NCBI RefSeq assembly: GCF_001570605.1
Contig: NZ_BBXG01000010.1
Coordinates: forward strand, 74,592-138,591
Direction of reading: 5' to 3'
From: Herbidospora cretacea
GTDB taxonomy: Bacteria > Actinomycetota > Actinomycetes > Streptosporangiales > Streptosporangiaceae
DNA: 64,000 nt
Every line of letters starts with the position of its first letter. The stretch's first letter is position 1. The notes under the pieces were generated by a model that searched no databases, had not been told where the DNA came from, and saw only the letters and a list, made by a program, of their open reading frames with translations. Made by a program: the position numbers and the translations under genes. This document shows, piece after piece, positions 54,890 through 63,878 of this stretch.

Positions 54890-55639
54890 TCAGGCGGCGA
54901 GCCGCCGCAGTGACCGCATCGACCAGACCAGCGTCAGCATCGCCAGCCCGATGAGCAGCGCGAACGCGATCGGGATCGTCGAGTCGCCGAGGTCGCCGCG
55001 GAACAGCGAGCGGCCGGCCTCCACGCCGTAGTAGAGCGGGTTGAATTTGGCCAGCGTCTGGAGCCAGTCGGGGCCGAGGGAGACCGGCAGGAACAGGCCC
55101 GCGATCAGGGTCAGCGGCATCGCGAAGAACTGCACGAGCTGCGAGACGCCGTTCTCGTCCTTGATGGCCAGCGCCAGGCCGTAGGAGAGGCTGGCGGCGA
55201 ACAGGCCGGTCACGGCCATCAGCAGCAGCATGATGAGGAAGCCGGGCACGCCGATCCGCAGCCCCATCAGGATGGCCACGCCCATGACCAGGATCGCCTG
55301 GAGCACCAGGACCAGCATGTCCTTGGCGACCCGGCCAAGGATGATCGCGGGCGGCCACGCCGGGGAGACCGCCAGCCGTTCGAGCACCCCGTTCCGGGTC
55401 TCGTTGATCATGCCGAAGCCGGCGAACAGCGAGCCGAACAGGGCGATCATCATCATCGAACCGGGGGTGAACATGGCCAGCACCTCGGGCATCGAGCCGC
55501 TGGAGGTCGTCTTCCCGAGCAGCGGCGCGAAGAAGACCAGATAGAGGACCGGCTGCATGATGCCGAACAGCGGCCACACCGGGTTGCGGAACAGGAACCG
55601 GAGTTCGTAGACGAGGAAGAGGGAGATCTGACGGATCAT
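54890..55639 (-). CDS. ABC-2 type permease (DrrB-like)
   Basis: 249 residues with six helices. The NGVLERLAVSPAWPPAIILGR loop is the DrrB-family signature. It forms an exporter with the ATPase encoded immediately upstream (overlap of 4 bp). Substrate unknown. Confidence 0.92.
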   Translation of the reverse strand: MIRQISLFLVYELRFLFRNPVWPLFGIMQPVLYLVFFAPLLGKTTSSGSMPEVLAMFTPGSMMMIALFGSLFAGFGMINETRNGVLERLAVSPAWPPAIILGRVAKDMLVLVLQAILVMGVAILMGLRIGVPGFLIMLLLMAVTGLFAASLSYGLALAIKDENGVSQLVQFFAMPLTLIAGLFLPVSLGPDWLQTLAKFNPLYYGVEAGRSLFRGDLGDSTIPIAFALLIGLAMLTLVWSMRSLRRLAA

Positions 55640-56595
55640 GCGGCATCTCGCAGGGATCGGCCCGTGTGGCGGAGGAAGACGTCGTCGAGGGTGGCCCGGT
55701 CGAGGGAGATCGACTCAAGGCTCAGGGAGCGCTCTTCGAGCACCCGCAGCAAATGGGGGAGGCCGTGTTCGCCGTCGTCGAGGTAGGCCCGCAGCAGGCC
55801 GTCCTCGGTGCGCACCTCCTTGACGTAGGACTGCGCGCGCAGCGCCTCGGCCGCCTCGTCGACGCCCTTCAGCTTGAGCGTGACGACGTCGCCGGCGACC
55901 TCCTTCTTGAGGGAGGCCGGAGTGCCCTCGGCGACGACGGTGCCGTTGTCGATGATGACCAGGCGGTCGCAGAGCGCGTCGGCCTCGTCGAGGTAGTGGG
56001 TGGTCAGCAGCACGCTGGTGCCCCGGTCGCGCAGGGCGCGCACCTCGTCCCACAGGTTGGCGCGGTTCTGCGGGTCGAGCCCGGTCGTGGGCTCGTCGAG
56101 GAAGACCAGCGGGGGAGCGGTGACCAGGCCGAGCGCGATGGCGAACCGGCGCTTCTGCCCGCCGGACAGCGTGCGGGCCGGGCGGCGGGCGATCTCGGTC
56201 AGGCTGAACGCGGCCAGCAGCTCGTCGGCGCGGGCCTGGGCGGCCTTCTTCGACAGCCCGGCGATCCGCCCGGCGAGCATGAGCTGGTCGATGCCGGGGT
56301 TGTTCTCGTCGACGCCGCCGGCCTGGCTGACGTAGCCGATGCTCTCGCGGACCTTCGCGGCCTCCTTGACCACGTCGAACCCGGCCACCCGGGCGGTCCC
56401 GGCGGTGGGGGCGATGAAGGTGGCGAGCATCCGGACGGTGGTGGTCTTGCCCGCGCCGTTGGGCCCGAGCGCGGCGAAGATCTCGCCCTCCCGGACCTCC
56501 AGGTCGATGCCCCGGACGGCCTCGACCTCCTCGGTCTTGCCACGGCCGCGTTTGGCGTGGAAGGTCTTGCGCAACCCGTGCGCCTCGATGATCAT
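55636..56595 (-). CDS. ABC transporter ATPase (DrrA-like)
   Basis: 319 residues from ATG 56595 (AAAAGG upstream; six codons downstream of the frame opening). Walker A LGPNGAGKTTT (43-53), signature LSGGQKRRFAIALGL, Walker B VFLDEPTTGLD. The C-terminal 100 residues match the DrrA extension. It partners the ABC-2 permease, and a PadR-type gene lies 67 bp upstream, as in many drug-resistance exporters. Confidence 0.93.
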   Translation of the reverse strand: MIIEAHGLRKTFHAKRGRGKTEEVEAVRGIDLEVREGEIFAALGPNGAGKTTTVRMLATFIAPTAGTARVAGFDVVKEAAKVRESIGYVSQAGGVDENNPGIDQLMLAGRIAGLSKKAAQARADELLAAFSLTEIARRPARTLSGGQKRRFAIALGLVTAPPLVFLDEPTTGLDPQNRANLWDEVRALRDRGTSVLLTTHYLDEADALCDRLVIIDNGTVVAEGTPASLKKEVAGDVVTLKLKGVDEAAEALRAQSYVKEVRTEDGLLRAYLDDGEHGLPHLLRVLEERSLSLESISLDRATLDDVFLRHTGRSLRDAA

Positions 56596-56662
56596 TCGGA
56601 AACCTTTTCGCATAGGGGGATGACCCAGCCTCGGGGATGACGCCGGGTGAAGGTCAACCGGT

Positions 56663-57193
56663 TTACGGCAGCTCGCCGTCCTCGACCCGCCCGACCGCGT
56701 CCTCGATCCAGTCGACCTGCGCCCGGAGCTGGGCGTTGGCCAGCCGGATGCACTCGTCGACGTGACGGGGGGCGTCGAAGGCGAACTTGGCCTGCAGCGC
56801 GCGTTCGGTGGCCGAGACGGCCGCCCGCAGCGCCACCAGGCGGGCCTCCATGGCGTTGACCAGGTCGGCGGGCGACAGCCGGTCCAGGAACGTCAGCGCG
56901 ACCTGGAACGGGTCGACGATCGGCTTGATCTCCCACCAGTAGGTGAGGAGCTGGCGCTGGAACTCCTCGCGGCCGATGGCGGTGATCTCGTACACAGTCT
57001 TGCCCGCTTTGCCCTGCTCGACGACGGCGAGCAGGCCTTCGTCGGCCATCTTGGCGAGCCCGTGGTAGATCGACCCGTAAGCCACGTTGGCCCAATAACC
57101 GGCCCCCCACAGTTCCAGGCGGCGGCGCACCTCATAGCCGTGCAGCGGCCCGTCGAGCAGAGTGCCCAGGATGAGGACCCTTGTGGAGGACAT
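56663..57193 (-). CDS. PadR-family transcriptional regulator
   Basis: 176 residues from ATG 57193 (homologues begin ahead of LILGTLLDGPLHGYEV). Winged helix with NVAYGSIYHGLAKMADEGLL and a helical dimer tail. It probably represses the DrrAB-like genes that follow and itself. The start codon is only one base from a palindrome at 57195-57218, with no clear ribosome site between. Confidence 0.9.
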   Translation of the reverse strand: MSSTRVLILGTLLDGPLHGYEVRRRLELWGAGYWANVAYGSIYHGLAKMADEGLLAVVEQGKAGKTVYEITAIGREEFQRQLLTYWWEIKPIVDPFQVALTFLDRLSPADLVNAMEARLVALRAAVSATERALQAKFAFDAPRHVDECIRLANAQLRAQVDWIEDAVGRVEDGELP

Positions 57194-57194
57194 G

Positions 57195-57218
57195 CTCAAA
57201 TTTATACACAAATTTGAG
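57195..57218. promoter_or_regulatory. Palindrome CTCAAATTT-N6-AAATTTGAG, PadR operator
   Basis: Perfect 9-bp arms directly upstream of the padR start. A/T-rich against the 70% G+C background, so it also likely holds promoter elements. Binding here would block expression of padR and the exporter genes, the usual PadR autoregulation. Confidence 0.7.
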
Positions 57219-57313
57219 TAGCTGTCGCAACGGCTTTCCCGCCGTCGACGGTTCAAGAGCCTTCTTCCGTTACGCCTCCGGAGTGGCAGACCGCCCGACC
57301 ACCCTGGGGCCGG

Positions 57314-58114
57314 TCAGCCCGCCACCTGCACGAGGTACATCGCCGCGGTCGCCGTGGCCGACGTGCCGAGGATCAGCACCAGCGCCCGCTCACCGGCGCG
57401 TTCGGCCGTCCTGGCCCCGAGGAGCGCCCCGGCGATGCCCCCCAGACCGGTCGCGATGCCGATGTGCCAGACCGGGCTGGCCGGCGGCGTGCCCACCGCC
57501 AGGGTGTCGAACAGGGTGTAGGCGATCAGGCCGGTGAGCGAGGTCGACAGTGTGGAGGTCAGGGCCAGGGGCGCGCTGCGCCGGACCGGCTGGCGCAGGA
57601 CCGCCACCAGGATGGGGGCCAGCACCGACCCGCCGCCGATGCCTATGGTGCCGCCGACCGCGCCGGTCGCCAGCACCAGGGCGGTCAGCGTGAACGGGTT
57701 GAGCGGGGGCGCGTCGTCCCCGGCCCCGGTCACCCGGCGGGGCGTCCTGCGCGCCGCCCTGACCAGGAGCTGGACCCCCAGCGGCGCGAGCACCGCGAGG
57801 ACCAGCAGCCGGAACCGGGCGGGATCGGCGAACAGCGTCACCCGCAGGAACGCCCCGAGCGCCGCCGCCGGGACGCAGGCCGCGGTGACGATCGCCAGGT
57901 CGGCGGTGCGGGCCCGCGCCGCCGCCGACCGCGCCAGCGCCAGCGGGGTCGACATGGCGTTGAACACCAGGTTGGTGGCGCTGATCGCCGGGCCGCTCAC
58001 GCCGAGCAGCCCTGCCTGCAGCGGCAGCAGGAACACCGCCCCCGACACGCCGACCGGAGTGCCGAGCGCCGCCACCACGAACCCCGCCACGAGAGCCAGC
58101 AGCACTTCAGCCAT
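57314..58114 (-). CDS. TauE/SafE-family permease
   Basis: 266 residues from ATG 58114 (AGAGGAAC upstream). About eight helices with two homologous halves, GTPVGVSGAVFLLPLQA and GAVGGTIGIGGGSVLAPIL, the family repeat. These proteins move sulfite, sulfonates or organic anions. The substrate is unknown. Divergent from an SDR gene (85-bp gap). Confidence 0.88.
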   Translation of the reverse strand: MAEVLLALVAGFVVAALGTPVGVSGAVFLLPLQAGLLGVSGPAISATNLVFNAMSTPLALARSAAARARTADLAIVTAACVPAAALGAFLRVTLFADPARFRLLVLAVLAPLGVQLLVRAARRTPRRVTGAGDDAPPLNPFTLTALVLATGAVGGTIGIGGGSVLAPILVAVLRQPVRRSAPLALTSTLSTSLTGLIAYTLFDTLAVGTPPASPVWHIGIATGLGGIAGALLGARTAERAGERALVLILGTSATATAAMYLVQVAG

Positions 58115-58199
58115 GGGGATGTTCCTCTGAATCGTGAGTTTTCCGGTAAAGATAGTGGGAAATCCGGCCCGCCCTCGCGAGGTAACTAAGGTGATCGCT

Positions 58200-58868
58200 A
58201 TGAGTGATCGACCAGTCGCCCTCATCACGGGCGGTTCCCGCGGCCTCGGCGCCGCCGTCGCGCGCGCCCTCTCCTCCACCCACGACCTGATCCTCGGCGG
58301 CAGGGGCGGAGGCAAGCTCGACGAGCTCTGCAAGGAACTCGGCGCGCGGCCCTTCCCGGTCGAGTTGACCGAGGCCACCGCCCGCGACGTCGAAGGGCTC
58401 GGCCGCATCGACCTGCTGGTGCACAGCGCCGGGGTCGTCACCCTCGGGCCCGTGGCGGAGACCCCGATCCGCGTCTGGCGGGAGACCTTCGAGGTCAACG
58501 TCTTCGCCGTGGCCGAGCTGACCCGGCTGCTGCTGCCCTCGCTGCGGGCGGCCGGGGGCCAGGTCGTTCTGGTCAACTCGGGGGCCGGGCAGCGGGCCCA
58601 CCCCGACTGGGGCTCCTACGCCGCCAGCAAGTGGGCCCTGCGCGCCTACGCCGACGTGCTCCGCCAGGAGGAGCCCGACCTGCGGGTCACCACGGTCTAC
58701 CCGGGCCGCATCGACACCGACATGCAGCGCGACGTGCGCGAGCAGGAGGGCGGCGCGTACGAGCCGGACCGCTACCTCAAGGCCGACTCGGTGGCCAGAG
58801 CGGTGGTCGCGGCGGTCACCGCGCCGGCCGACGCCCACCTGACCGAGGTGATCGTCCGGCCCCGCTAG
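58200..58868 (+). CDS. Short-chain dehydrogenase/reductase
   Basis: 222 residues from ATG 58200 (AAGGTG upstream). Classical SDR: TGGSRGLG, an Arg at the end of beta-2 region (GGRGGG) suggesting NADPH, HSAGV, YAASKWALRAYADVL, and PGRIDTDM. Substrate unknown. Divergent from the TauE/SafE gene; convergent with the radical-SAM gene, 10 bp away. Confidence 0.88.
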   Translation: MSDRPVALITGGSRGLGAAVARALSSTHDLILGGRGGGKLDELCKELGARPFPVELTEATARDVEGLGRIDLLVHSAGVVTLGPVAETPIRVWRETFEVNVFAVAELTRLLLPSLRAAGGQVVLVNSGAGQRAHPDWGSYAASKWALRAYADVLRQEEPDLRVTTVYPGRIDTDMQRDVREQEGGAYEPDRYLKADSVARAVVAAVTAPADAHLTEVIVRPR

Positions 58869-58878
58869 ATCCCGCGGG

Positions 58879-60156
58879 TCAGATGCGGCGGCGCGGGGTC
58901 CGGCGCGGATACTGCTTGGCCGTCTCGGCCAGCACCTGGGCGTGTTCGGCCTGCTTGCGCCAGTGGCCGTAGGCGTCGCCGCGCCGGGCCAGCCGGTCGA
59001 GCTCGCTCGTCGTGGTCAGCGGGATCAGCGCCGGTTCGGCGTCGCGCCACGGCGTGCCGGGCAGCGGCATGAAGGTGTGGGTGTGGATGCGGGCGCCCAG
59101 GTCGGCCAGGTCGGAGGCCAGTTTCAGGGACGCCCGCTGGTCGTCCTCGGTCTCGCCCGGCATGCCGAAGATGAAGTCGACGTTGGGCCGGAACCCGAAG
59201 TCGATCGCGATCCTGGCCGCGTCGAGCACCGGCGCGGCCCCGTGGCCCCGGCCCGAACTGGCCAGGATCCGGTCGGAGCCCGACTGGGCGCCGATGATGA
59301 TGTTGTCGTTGGCGACGTATTTGCGCAGCATCCGCATCGCCTCGGGCGTGACGTGCTCGGGGCGGATCTCCGAGGGGAAGCTGCCGAAGAACACCCGGCC
59401 GTCGGCGGGCGCCTCCTCCTTGCAGGCCACCAGCAGCTCCTCGACCTTGCCCAGGTCGGGGTCGGCGGTCTGGCTGCCGTAGCTGAGCGAGGTCGGGGTG
59501 ATGAACCGGACGTCCCGCAGCCCCCGGGCGGCCATCCGCCTCACGTGGTCGCGCACGCTCTCGACCGAGCGGTGCCGGAACTGGGCCCCGAACATGAACG
59601 GGGTCTGGCAGAACTTGCAGGTGTAGCGGCAGCCGCGGGTGATCTCGATGGGCCCGGCCCGCCCGGCCGGGAACGACGGGAAGCTGTCGAGCGGCAGCTG
59701 CGGGACGCCGGGGGTGCGGAGCGCGATCCCGTCGTGGTCGCGGATCGCCAGCCCCGGGACCCTGCGCAGGTCTGATTCGGCGACCAGGGCGATGATCGTG
59801 GTCTCGCCCTCGCCGATCGCGGCGACGTCCCAGCCCGCGTCGATCACCTGCTGGGGTTCGGCGGTCGCGTGGACACCGCCCGCCACGTGGACGACGTCGT
59901 TCCTGGTGGTGAGCGCCCTGACTTCGGCCAGTTCGGCCGTCATTAACGGGAAGTCGGGCGAGTAGAAGGACCAGAGCACCAGGACCCGGCCGGCGTCGGC
60001 CTGGCCGATCTGGATCGCCGTCTCCTCGGCGCTGGTGGCGAACCTGACCTCGAAGTCGACCGCCGGAGGCGCGGCTTCGAGGGCCGCCAGCAGGGCGTGC
60101 ATGCCGTAGGTCACCGCCTTGCGGTAACGAACGACCACGCTGACATCGAAACTCAT
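58879..60156 (-). CDS. B12-binding-like/radical-SAM protein
   Basis: 425 residues from ATG 60156; the frame continues far upstream but only as antisense of hut genes. Residues 1-135 resemble the cobalamin-type domain (without a clear B12 histidine motif), with GEGETT near 115. The radical-SAM cluster is C176-x3-C180-x2-C183 in RGCRYTCKFCQ. GMPGETEDDQRASL is the later strand of the barrel. It resembles the MJ1487-type B12/radical-SAM family of unknown reaction. Confidence 0.8.
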   Translation of the reverse strand: MSFDVSVVVRYRKAVTYGMHALLAALEAAPPAVDFEVRFATSAEETAIQIGQADAGRVLVLWSFYSPDFPLMTAELAEVRALTTRNDVVHVAGGVHATAEPQQVIDAGWDVAAIGEGETTIIALVAESDLRRVPGLAIRDHDGIALRTPGVPQLPLDSFPSFPAGRAGPIEITRGCRYTCKFCQTPFMFGAQFRHRSVESVRDHVRRMAARGLRDVRFITPTSLSYGSQTADPDLGKVEELLVACKEEAPADGRVFFGSFPSEIRPEHVTPEAMRMLRKYVANDNIIIGAQSGSDRILASSGRGHGAAPVLDAARIAIDFGFRPNVDFIFGMPGETEDDQRASLKLASDLADLGARIHTHTFMPLPGTPWRDAEPALIPLTTTSELDRLARRGDAYGHWRKQAEHAQVLAETAKQYPRRTPRRRI

Positions 60157-60181
60157 CGGGTCAGGGTAGCCCTCCCTGACG

Positions 60182-60197
60182 TGAATGGAGCCATTCA
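60182..60197. promoter_or_regulatory. hut operator 2, TGAATG-N4-CATTCA
   Basis: TGAATG-GAGC-CATTCA, 13 bp upstream of the M20 hydrolase start. Same arms as the hutU site at 52386-52401, different centre. Confidence 0.75.
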
Positions 60198-60210
60198 GTA
60201 GGGTGGAGTA

Positions 60211-61380
60211 ATGCTGGCGGACATCGAGCAGATCGGCAGAAATCCGCGCACCGGGGGCTATCGGCGGGACGCCTGGTCGCCCGCCGACATGCAGTTGCGC
60301 GAGTGGTTCACCCACCAGGCCGTCACCCGTGGGCTGACCAGCCACGAAGACCGCAACGGCAACCTGTGGGCGTGGTGGGGCGACCCGGCGGCCGACGGGC
60401 CCGGACTGGTCACGGGGAGCCACCTCGACTCGGTCCGCGAAGGCGGCGCGTTCGACGGTCCCCTCGGCGTGGCGTCCGCGTTCCAGGCGATCGATCTGCT
60501 CCGGGGTGACGGCTTCCGGCCCGACCGCCCGATCGCGGTCGCCTGCTTCACCGACGAGGAGGGCGCCCGGTTCGGGGTGCCCTGCATCGGCTCGCGGCTG
60601 CTGACCGGCGTCCTCGACCCGTCGCGGGCCCGCGGCCTGGCCGACGACGAGGGGCTGTGCCTCGACGAGGTGCTCCGGGGACAGGGCCGCGACCCCGGCG
60701 GCCTGGGCCGCGACGACGAGACCCTCGCCCACATCGGGGTCTTCGTCGAACTCCACGTCGAGCAGGGGCGCGCCCTCCAGGCCCCGGTGGGGGTGGCCAG
60801 CGCCATCTGGCCGCACGGCCGCTGGCGCTTCGACTTCCGGGGCACGGCCGACCACGCCGGCACCACGGCGCTGGAGGACCGCGACGACCCGATGCTCGCC
60901 TACGCCCGCGCCGTGCTCGCCGCCCGCCTCCAGGCCGAGACCCACGGGGTCAGGGCCACCTTCGGCAAGGTGCGGGTCGAGCCCGGCAACGCCAACGCGA
61001 TCCCCTCCCTGGTCACCGCCTGGCTCGACGCCCGGGGCCCGGAGACCGCCGCCGTCCGCCGCCTGGTCGAGGAACTGTCCCACGGGGTCGAGGTCACCGA
61101 GGAGTCGTGGACGCCCGAGGTGGTCTTCGACGACGTGCTGCGCCTGCGGGTCGCCTGCGCGGCCGGGTTCGACGGCCATCCCGCGCCGATCCTGCCGACC
61201 GCCGCCGGGCACGACGCCGGGATCCTCGCCTCCGCCGGGGTGCCGACCGCGATGCTGTTCGTCCGCAACCCGACCGGGGTCTCGCACGCCCCCGGCGAGT
61301 TCGCCGAACCGGCCGACTGCGTCTCCGGGGTCGTCGCGCTGGCCGCCGTGCTGGCCGACCTGACCGGGGGAGGGGCCTGA
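60211..61380 (+). CDS. M20-type amidohydrolase of the hut cluster (allantoate-amidohydrolase-like)
   Basis: 389 residues, ATG after GGGTGGAG. Zinc-dependent hydrolase with metal ligands His71 in GSHLDSV, Asp82 in AFDGPLGV and Glu116/117 in TDEEGARFG; then ELHVEQG. Homologues act on allantoate or N-carbamoyl amino acids. Between hut genes it may perform the last step, N-formylglutamate to glutamate, in place of a HutG enzyme; that is inference from position. Overlaps hutF by one base. Confidence 0.82.
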   Translation: MLADIEQIGRNPRTGGYRRDAWSPADMQLREWFTHQAVTRGLTSHEDRNGNLWAWWGDPAADGPGLVTGSHLDSVREGGAFDGPLGVASAFQAIDLLRGDGFRPDRPIAVACFTDEEGARFGVPCIGSRLLTGVLDPSRARGLADDEGLCLDEVLRGQGRDPGGLGRDDETLAHIGVFVELHVEQGRALQAPVGVASAIWPHGRWRFDFRGTADHAGTTALEDRDDPMLAYARAVLAARLQAETHGVRATFGKVRVEPGNANAIPSLVTAWLDARGPETAAVRRLVEELSHGVEVTEESWTPEVVFDDVLRLRVACAAGFDGHPAPILPTAAGHDAGILASAGVPTAMLFVRNPTGVSHAPGEFAEPADCVSGVVALAAVLADLTGGGA

Positions 61381-62711
61381 TGCAGACGTACTGGTGCGAG
61401 ATGGCCTGGGTCGGCGGCGCGGTCGCCGAAGGGGTCCAGGTCGACGTCGACGGCCACCGCGTCACCGAGGTGAAACAGGGGGTGCCGCCGAGCGGCGAGA
61501 TCCTCGAAGGCCTGACCGTGCCGGGCATGGCCAACGCCCACTCCCACGCCTTCCACCGCGCCCTGCGTGGCCACACCCAGGTGGGCAGGGGCAGCTTCTG
61601 GACCTGGCGCGAGCAGATGTACGCCGTCGCCGGCCGCCTCGACCCCGACACCTATTACCGGCTGGCCCGCGCCGCCTACGCCGAGATGGCCCTGGCCGGG
61701 ATCACCGCCGTGGGCGAGTTCCACTACCTTCACCACGATGTCTCTGGCGTCCCCTACGACGACCCCAACGAGATGGGCCACTCCCTGGTCCGGGCCGCCC
61801 GCGACGCCGGGGTGCGGCTCGCCCTCCTCGACACGTGTTATCTGTCCGGCGGTTTCGGGGCTCCCCTGGAAGGGGTGCAGACCCGGTTCGGCGACGGCGA
61901 CGTCCACCAGTGGGCCGGCCGGGCCGACCGGCTCGCCGCGGCCTACGCCGGGGCCGAGGACGTCGAGATCGGCGCGGCCATCCACTCGGTCAGGGCCATG
62001 CGCCCCGAGCAGATGCCCGTCGTCGTCGAGTTCACCCACCACCACGCGGGCCCGCTGCACGTCCACGTCTCCGAGCAGCTCGCCGAGAACGAGCAGTGCG
62101 TGGCCGCCTACGCCGCCTCCCCGGTCCGGGTCCTGCACGAAGCCGGCGCGCTGGGCCCCCGGTCCACGGCCGTCCACGCCACCCACGTCTCCGACGAGGA
62201 CGTCGCCCTGCTGGGCGGCTCGGGCACCCACGTCTGCGTCTGCCCGACCACCGAACGCGACCTGGCCGACGGCGTCTGCGCCACCCGCCGCCTCCACCTG
62301 GCCGGGAGCCCGATCACGCTCGGCTCCGACAGCCACGCCGTGGTCGACCTGTTCGAGGAGGCCCGCGCCGTCGAACTCGGCGAGCGCATCGTCAGCGGCG
62401 AACGCGGTCACTGGCGCGCCGACGAACTGCTCACCGCCGCCACCGTGACCGGCCACACCTCGCTCGGCTTCCCCGACGGCGGCCAGATCGCCCCGGGCGC
62501 CTGGGCCGATCTGGTCACAGTAAGGCTCGACTCGGTCCGTACGGCTGGCGCGACCGCCCGATCGGCAGTGGAATCGGTGGTGTTCGCGGCGACGGGGGCC
62601 GATGTCGTGTCCGTCGTGTCGGGTGGACGGCGGATCGTCGAGGCCGGACGCCATGTGACAGGTGAGATCGGCCACCTGCTGCGGGACGCCATCGGCGCGG
62701 TCCGCGGCTGA
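61380..62711 (+). CDS. hutF: N-formimidoyl-L-glutamate deiminase
   Basis: 443 residues from ATG 61380. Amidohydrolase fold with His54 and His56 in ANAHSHAFHRAL, then HVHVSEQ, HATHVSDED and LGSDSHAVVDLFEE. It deiminates formiminoglutamate to N-formylglutamate, so the route here is the five-step one. 18 bp from hutI. Confidence 0.93.
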   Translation: MQTYWCEMAWVGGAVAEGVQVDVDGHRVTEVKQGVPPSGEILEGLTVPGMANAHSHAFHRALRGHTQVGRGSFWTWREQMYAVAGRLDPDTYYRLARAAYAEMALAGITAVGEFHYLHHDVSGVPYDDPNEMGHSLVRAARDAGVRLALLDTCYLSGGFGAPLEGVQTRFGDGDVHQWAGRADRLAAAYAGAEDVEIGAAIHSVRAMRPEQMPVVVEFTHHHAGPLHVHVSEQLAENEQCVAAYAASPVRVLHEAGALGPRSTAVHATHVSDEDVALLGGSGTHVCVCPTTERDLADGVCATRRLHLAGSPITLGSDSHAVVDLFEEARAVELGERIVSGERGHWRADELLTAATVTGHTSLGFPDGGQIAPGAWADLVTVRLDSVRTAGATARSAVESVVFAATGADVVSVVSGGRRIVEAGRHVTGEIGHLLRDAIGAVRG

Positions 62712-62729
62712 CGTGATTGCGGGTGCTGA

Positions 62730-63878
62730 GTGAGCGCGACGCTCTTCTATGACATCGGACTGCTCTTCACCTCCGACGGGTGCCGGGAGGAGATCGCCAA
62801 GGCGGCGGTGGTGGTCGAGGGCGCCGAGATCGCCTGGGTCGGCGAGGCCGCCCGCGCCCCGGCCGCCGACCGCCGCGTCGACGTGCGCGGCCGGGCCATG
62901 CTCCCCGGGTTCGTCGACAGCCACGCCCACCTGGTCTTCGCCGGCGACCGGACCGCCGAGTTCGCCGCCCGGATGGCGGGGGAGCGCTACACCGCCGGCG
63001 GCATCCGGACCACGGTCGCCGCGACGCGGGCCGCGTCCACCCCGGAACTGGCCACCCGGACCGCCGGGCTGGTCCACGAGATGACCAGCCAGGGCACCAC
63101 CACCGTCGAGATCAAGAGCGGCTACGGCCTGACGACCGGCGACGAGCGACGCTCCCTGGAGGTGGCGCGGGCGTTCACCGAGGAGTCGACGTTCCTGGGC
63201 GCCCACGTCGTGCCGCCCGGCGCCGACCCCGACGACTACACGCGGCTGGTGGCCGGGCCGATGCTGGCGGCCTGCGCGCCCTACGCCAAGTGGATCGACG
63301 TGTTCTGCGAGCGGGGCGCCTTCGACGAGGACCGGAGCCGGGAGATCCTGACCGCCGGGAAGGCGGCCGGGCTGGGCCTGCGGGTGCACGCCAACCAGCT
63401 CGGGGAGGGCCCCGGGGTCCGGCTGGCCTGCGAGCTCGGCGCCGCCTCCGCCGACCACTGCACCCACCTGACCGGTGAGGACGTCGGCATGCTGGCCGAC
63501 GCCGGGGTGGTCGCCACGCTGCTGCCCGGGGCCGAGTTCTCCACCCGCTCGCCCTATCCCGAGGCCCGGCGGCTGCTCGACGCCGGGGTCACGGTGGCGC
63601 TGGCGACCGACTGCAACCCCGGCTCCTCGTTCACCTCGTCGATGCCGTTCTGCGTGGCGCTGGCCGTACGCGAGATGGGGATGACCCCGGCCGAGGCGGT
63701 CCGGGCCGCGACGGCGGGCGGGGCGGCGGCGCTGCGCCGGACCGACGTCGGGGTGATCAGGCCGGGGGCGCGGGCCGACCTGGTGATCCTGGAGGCGGCG
63801 TCGTACGTGCACCTGGCGTACCGCCCCGGCGTGCCGCTCGTCACGCAGGTCTGGCAGGCGGGACGTAGGGTGGTGTGA
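62730..63878 (+). CDS. hutI: Imidazolonepropionase
   Basis: 382 residues, GTG start. Amidohydrolase with His65 and His67 in [30 protein letters not shown] and the Asp in ATDCNPGSS. It opens the imidazolone ring to formiminoglutamate, between the HutU and HutF steps. Last recognised gene of the window; hutH is not seen. Confidence 0.96.
   Translation: MSATLFYDIGLLFTSDGCREEIAKAAVVVEGAEIAWVGEAARAPAADRRVDVRGRAMLPGFVDSHAHLVFAGDRTAEFAARMAGERYTAGGIRTTVAATRAASTPELATRTAGLVHEMTSQGTTTVEIKSGYGLTTGDERRSLEVARAFTEESTFLGAHVVPPGADPDDYTRLVAGPMLAACAPYAKWIDVFCERGAFDEDRSREILTAGKAAGLGLRVHANQLGEGPGVRLACELGAASADHCTHLTGEDVGMLADAGVVATLLPGAEFSTRSPYPEARRLLDAGVTVALATDCNPGSSFTSSMPFCVALAVREMGMTPAEAVRAATAGGAAALRRTDVGVIRPGARADLVILEAASYVHLAYRPGVPLVTQVWQAGRRVV

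Noticed and set aside
58115-58576. N-terminal extension of the TauE/SafE permease
   Set aside because: The extension is antisense to the SDR gene and hydrophilic; the ATG at 58114 has an AGAGGAAC site.
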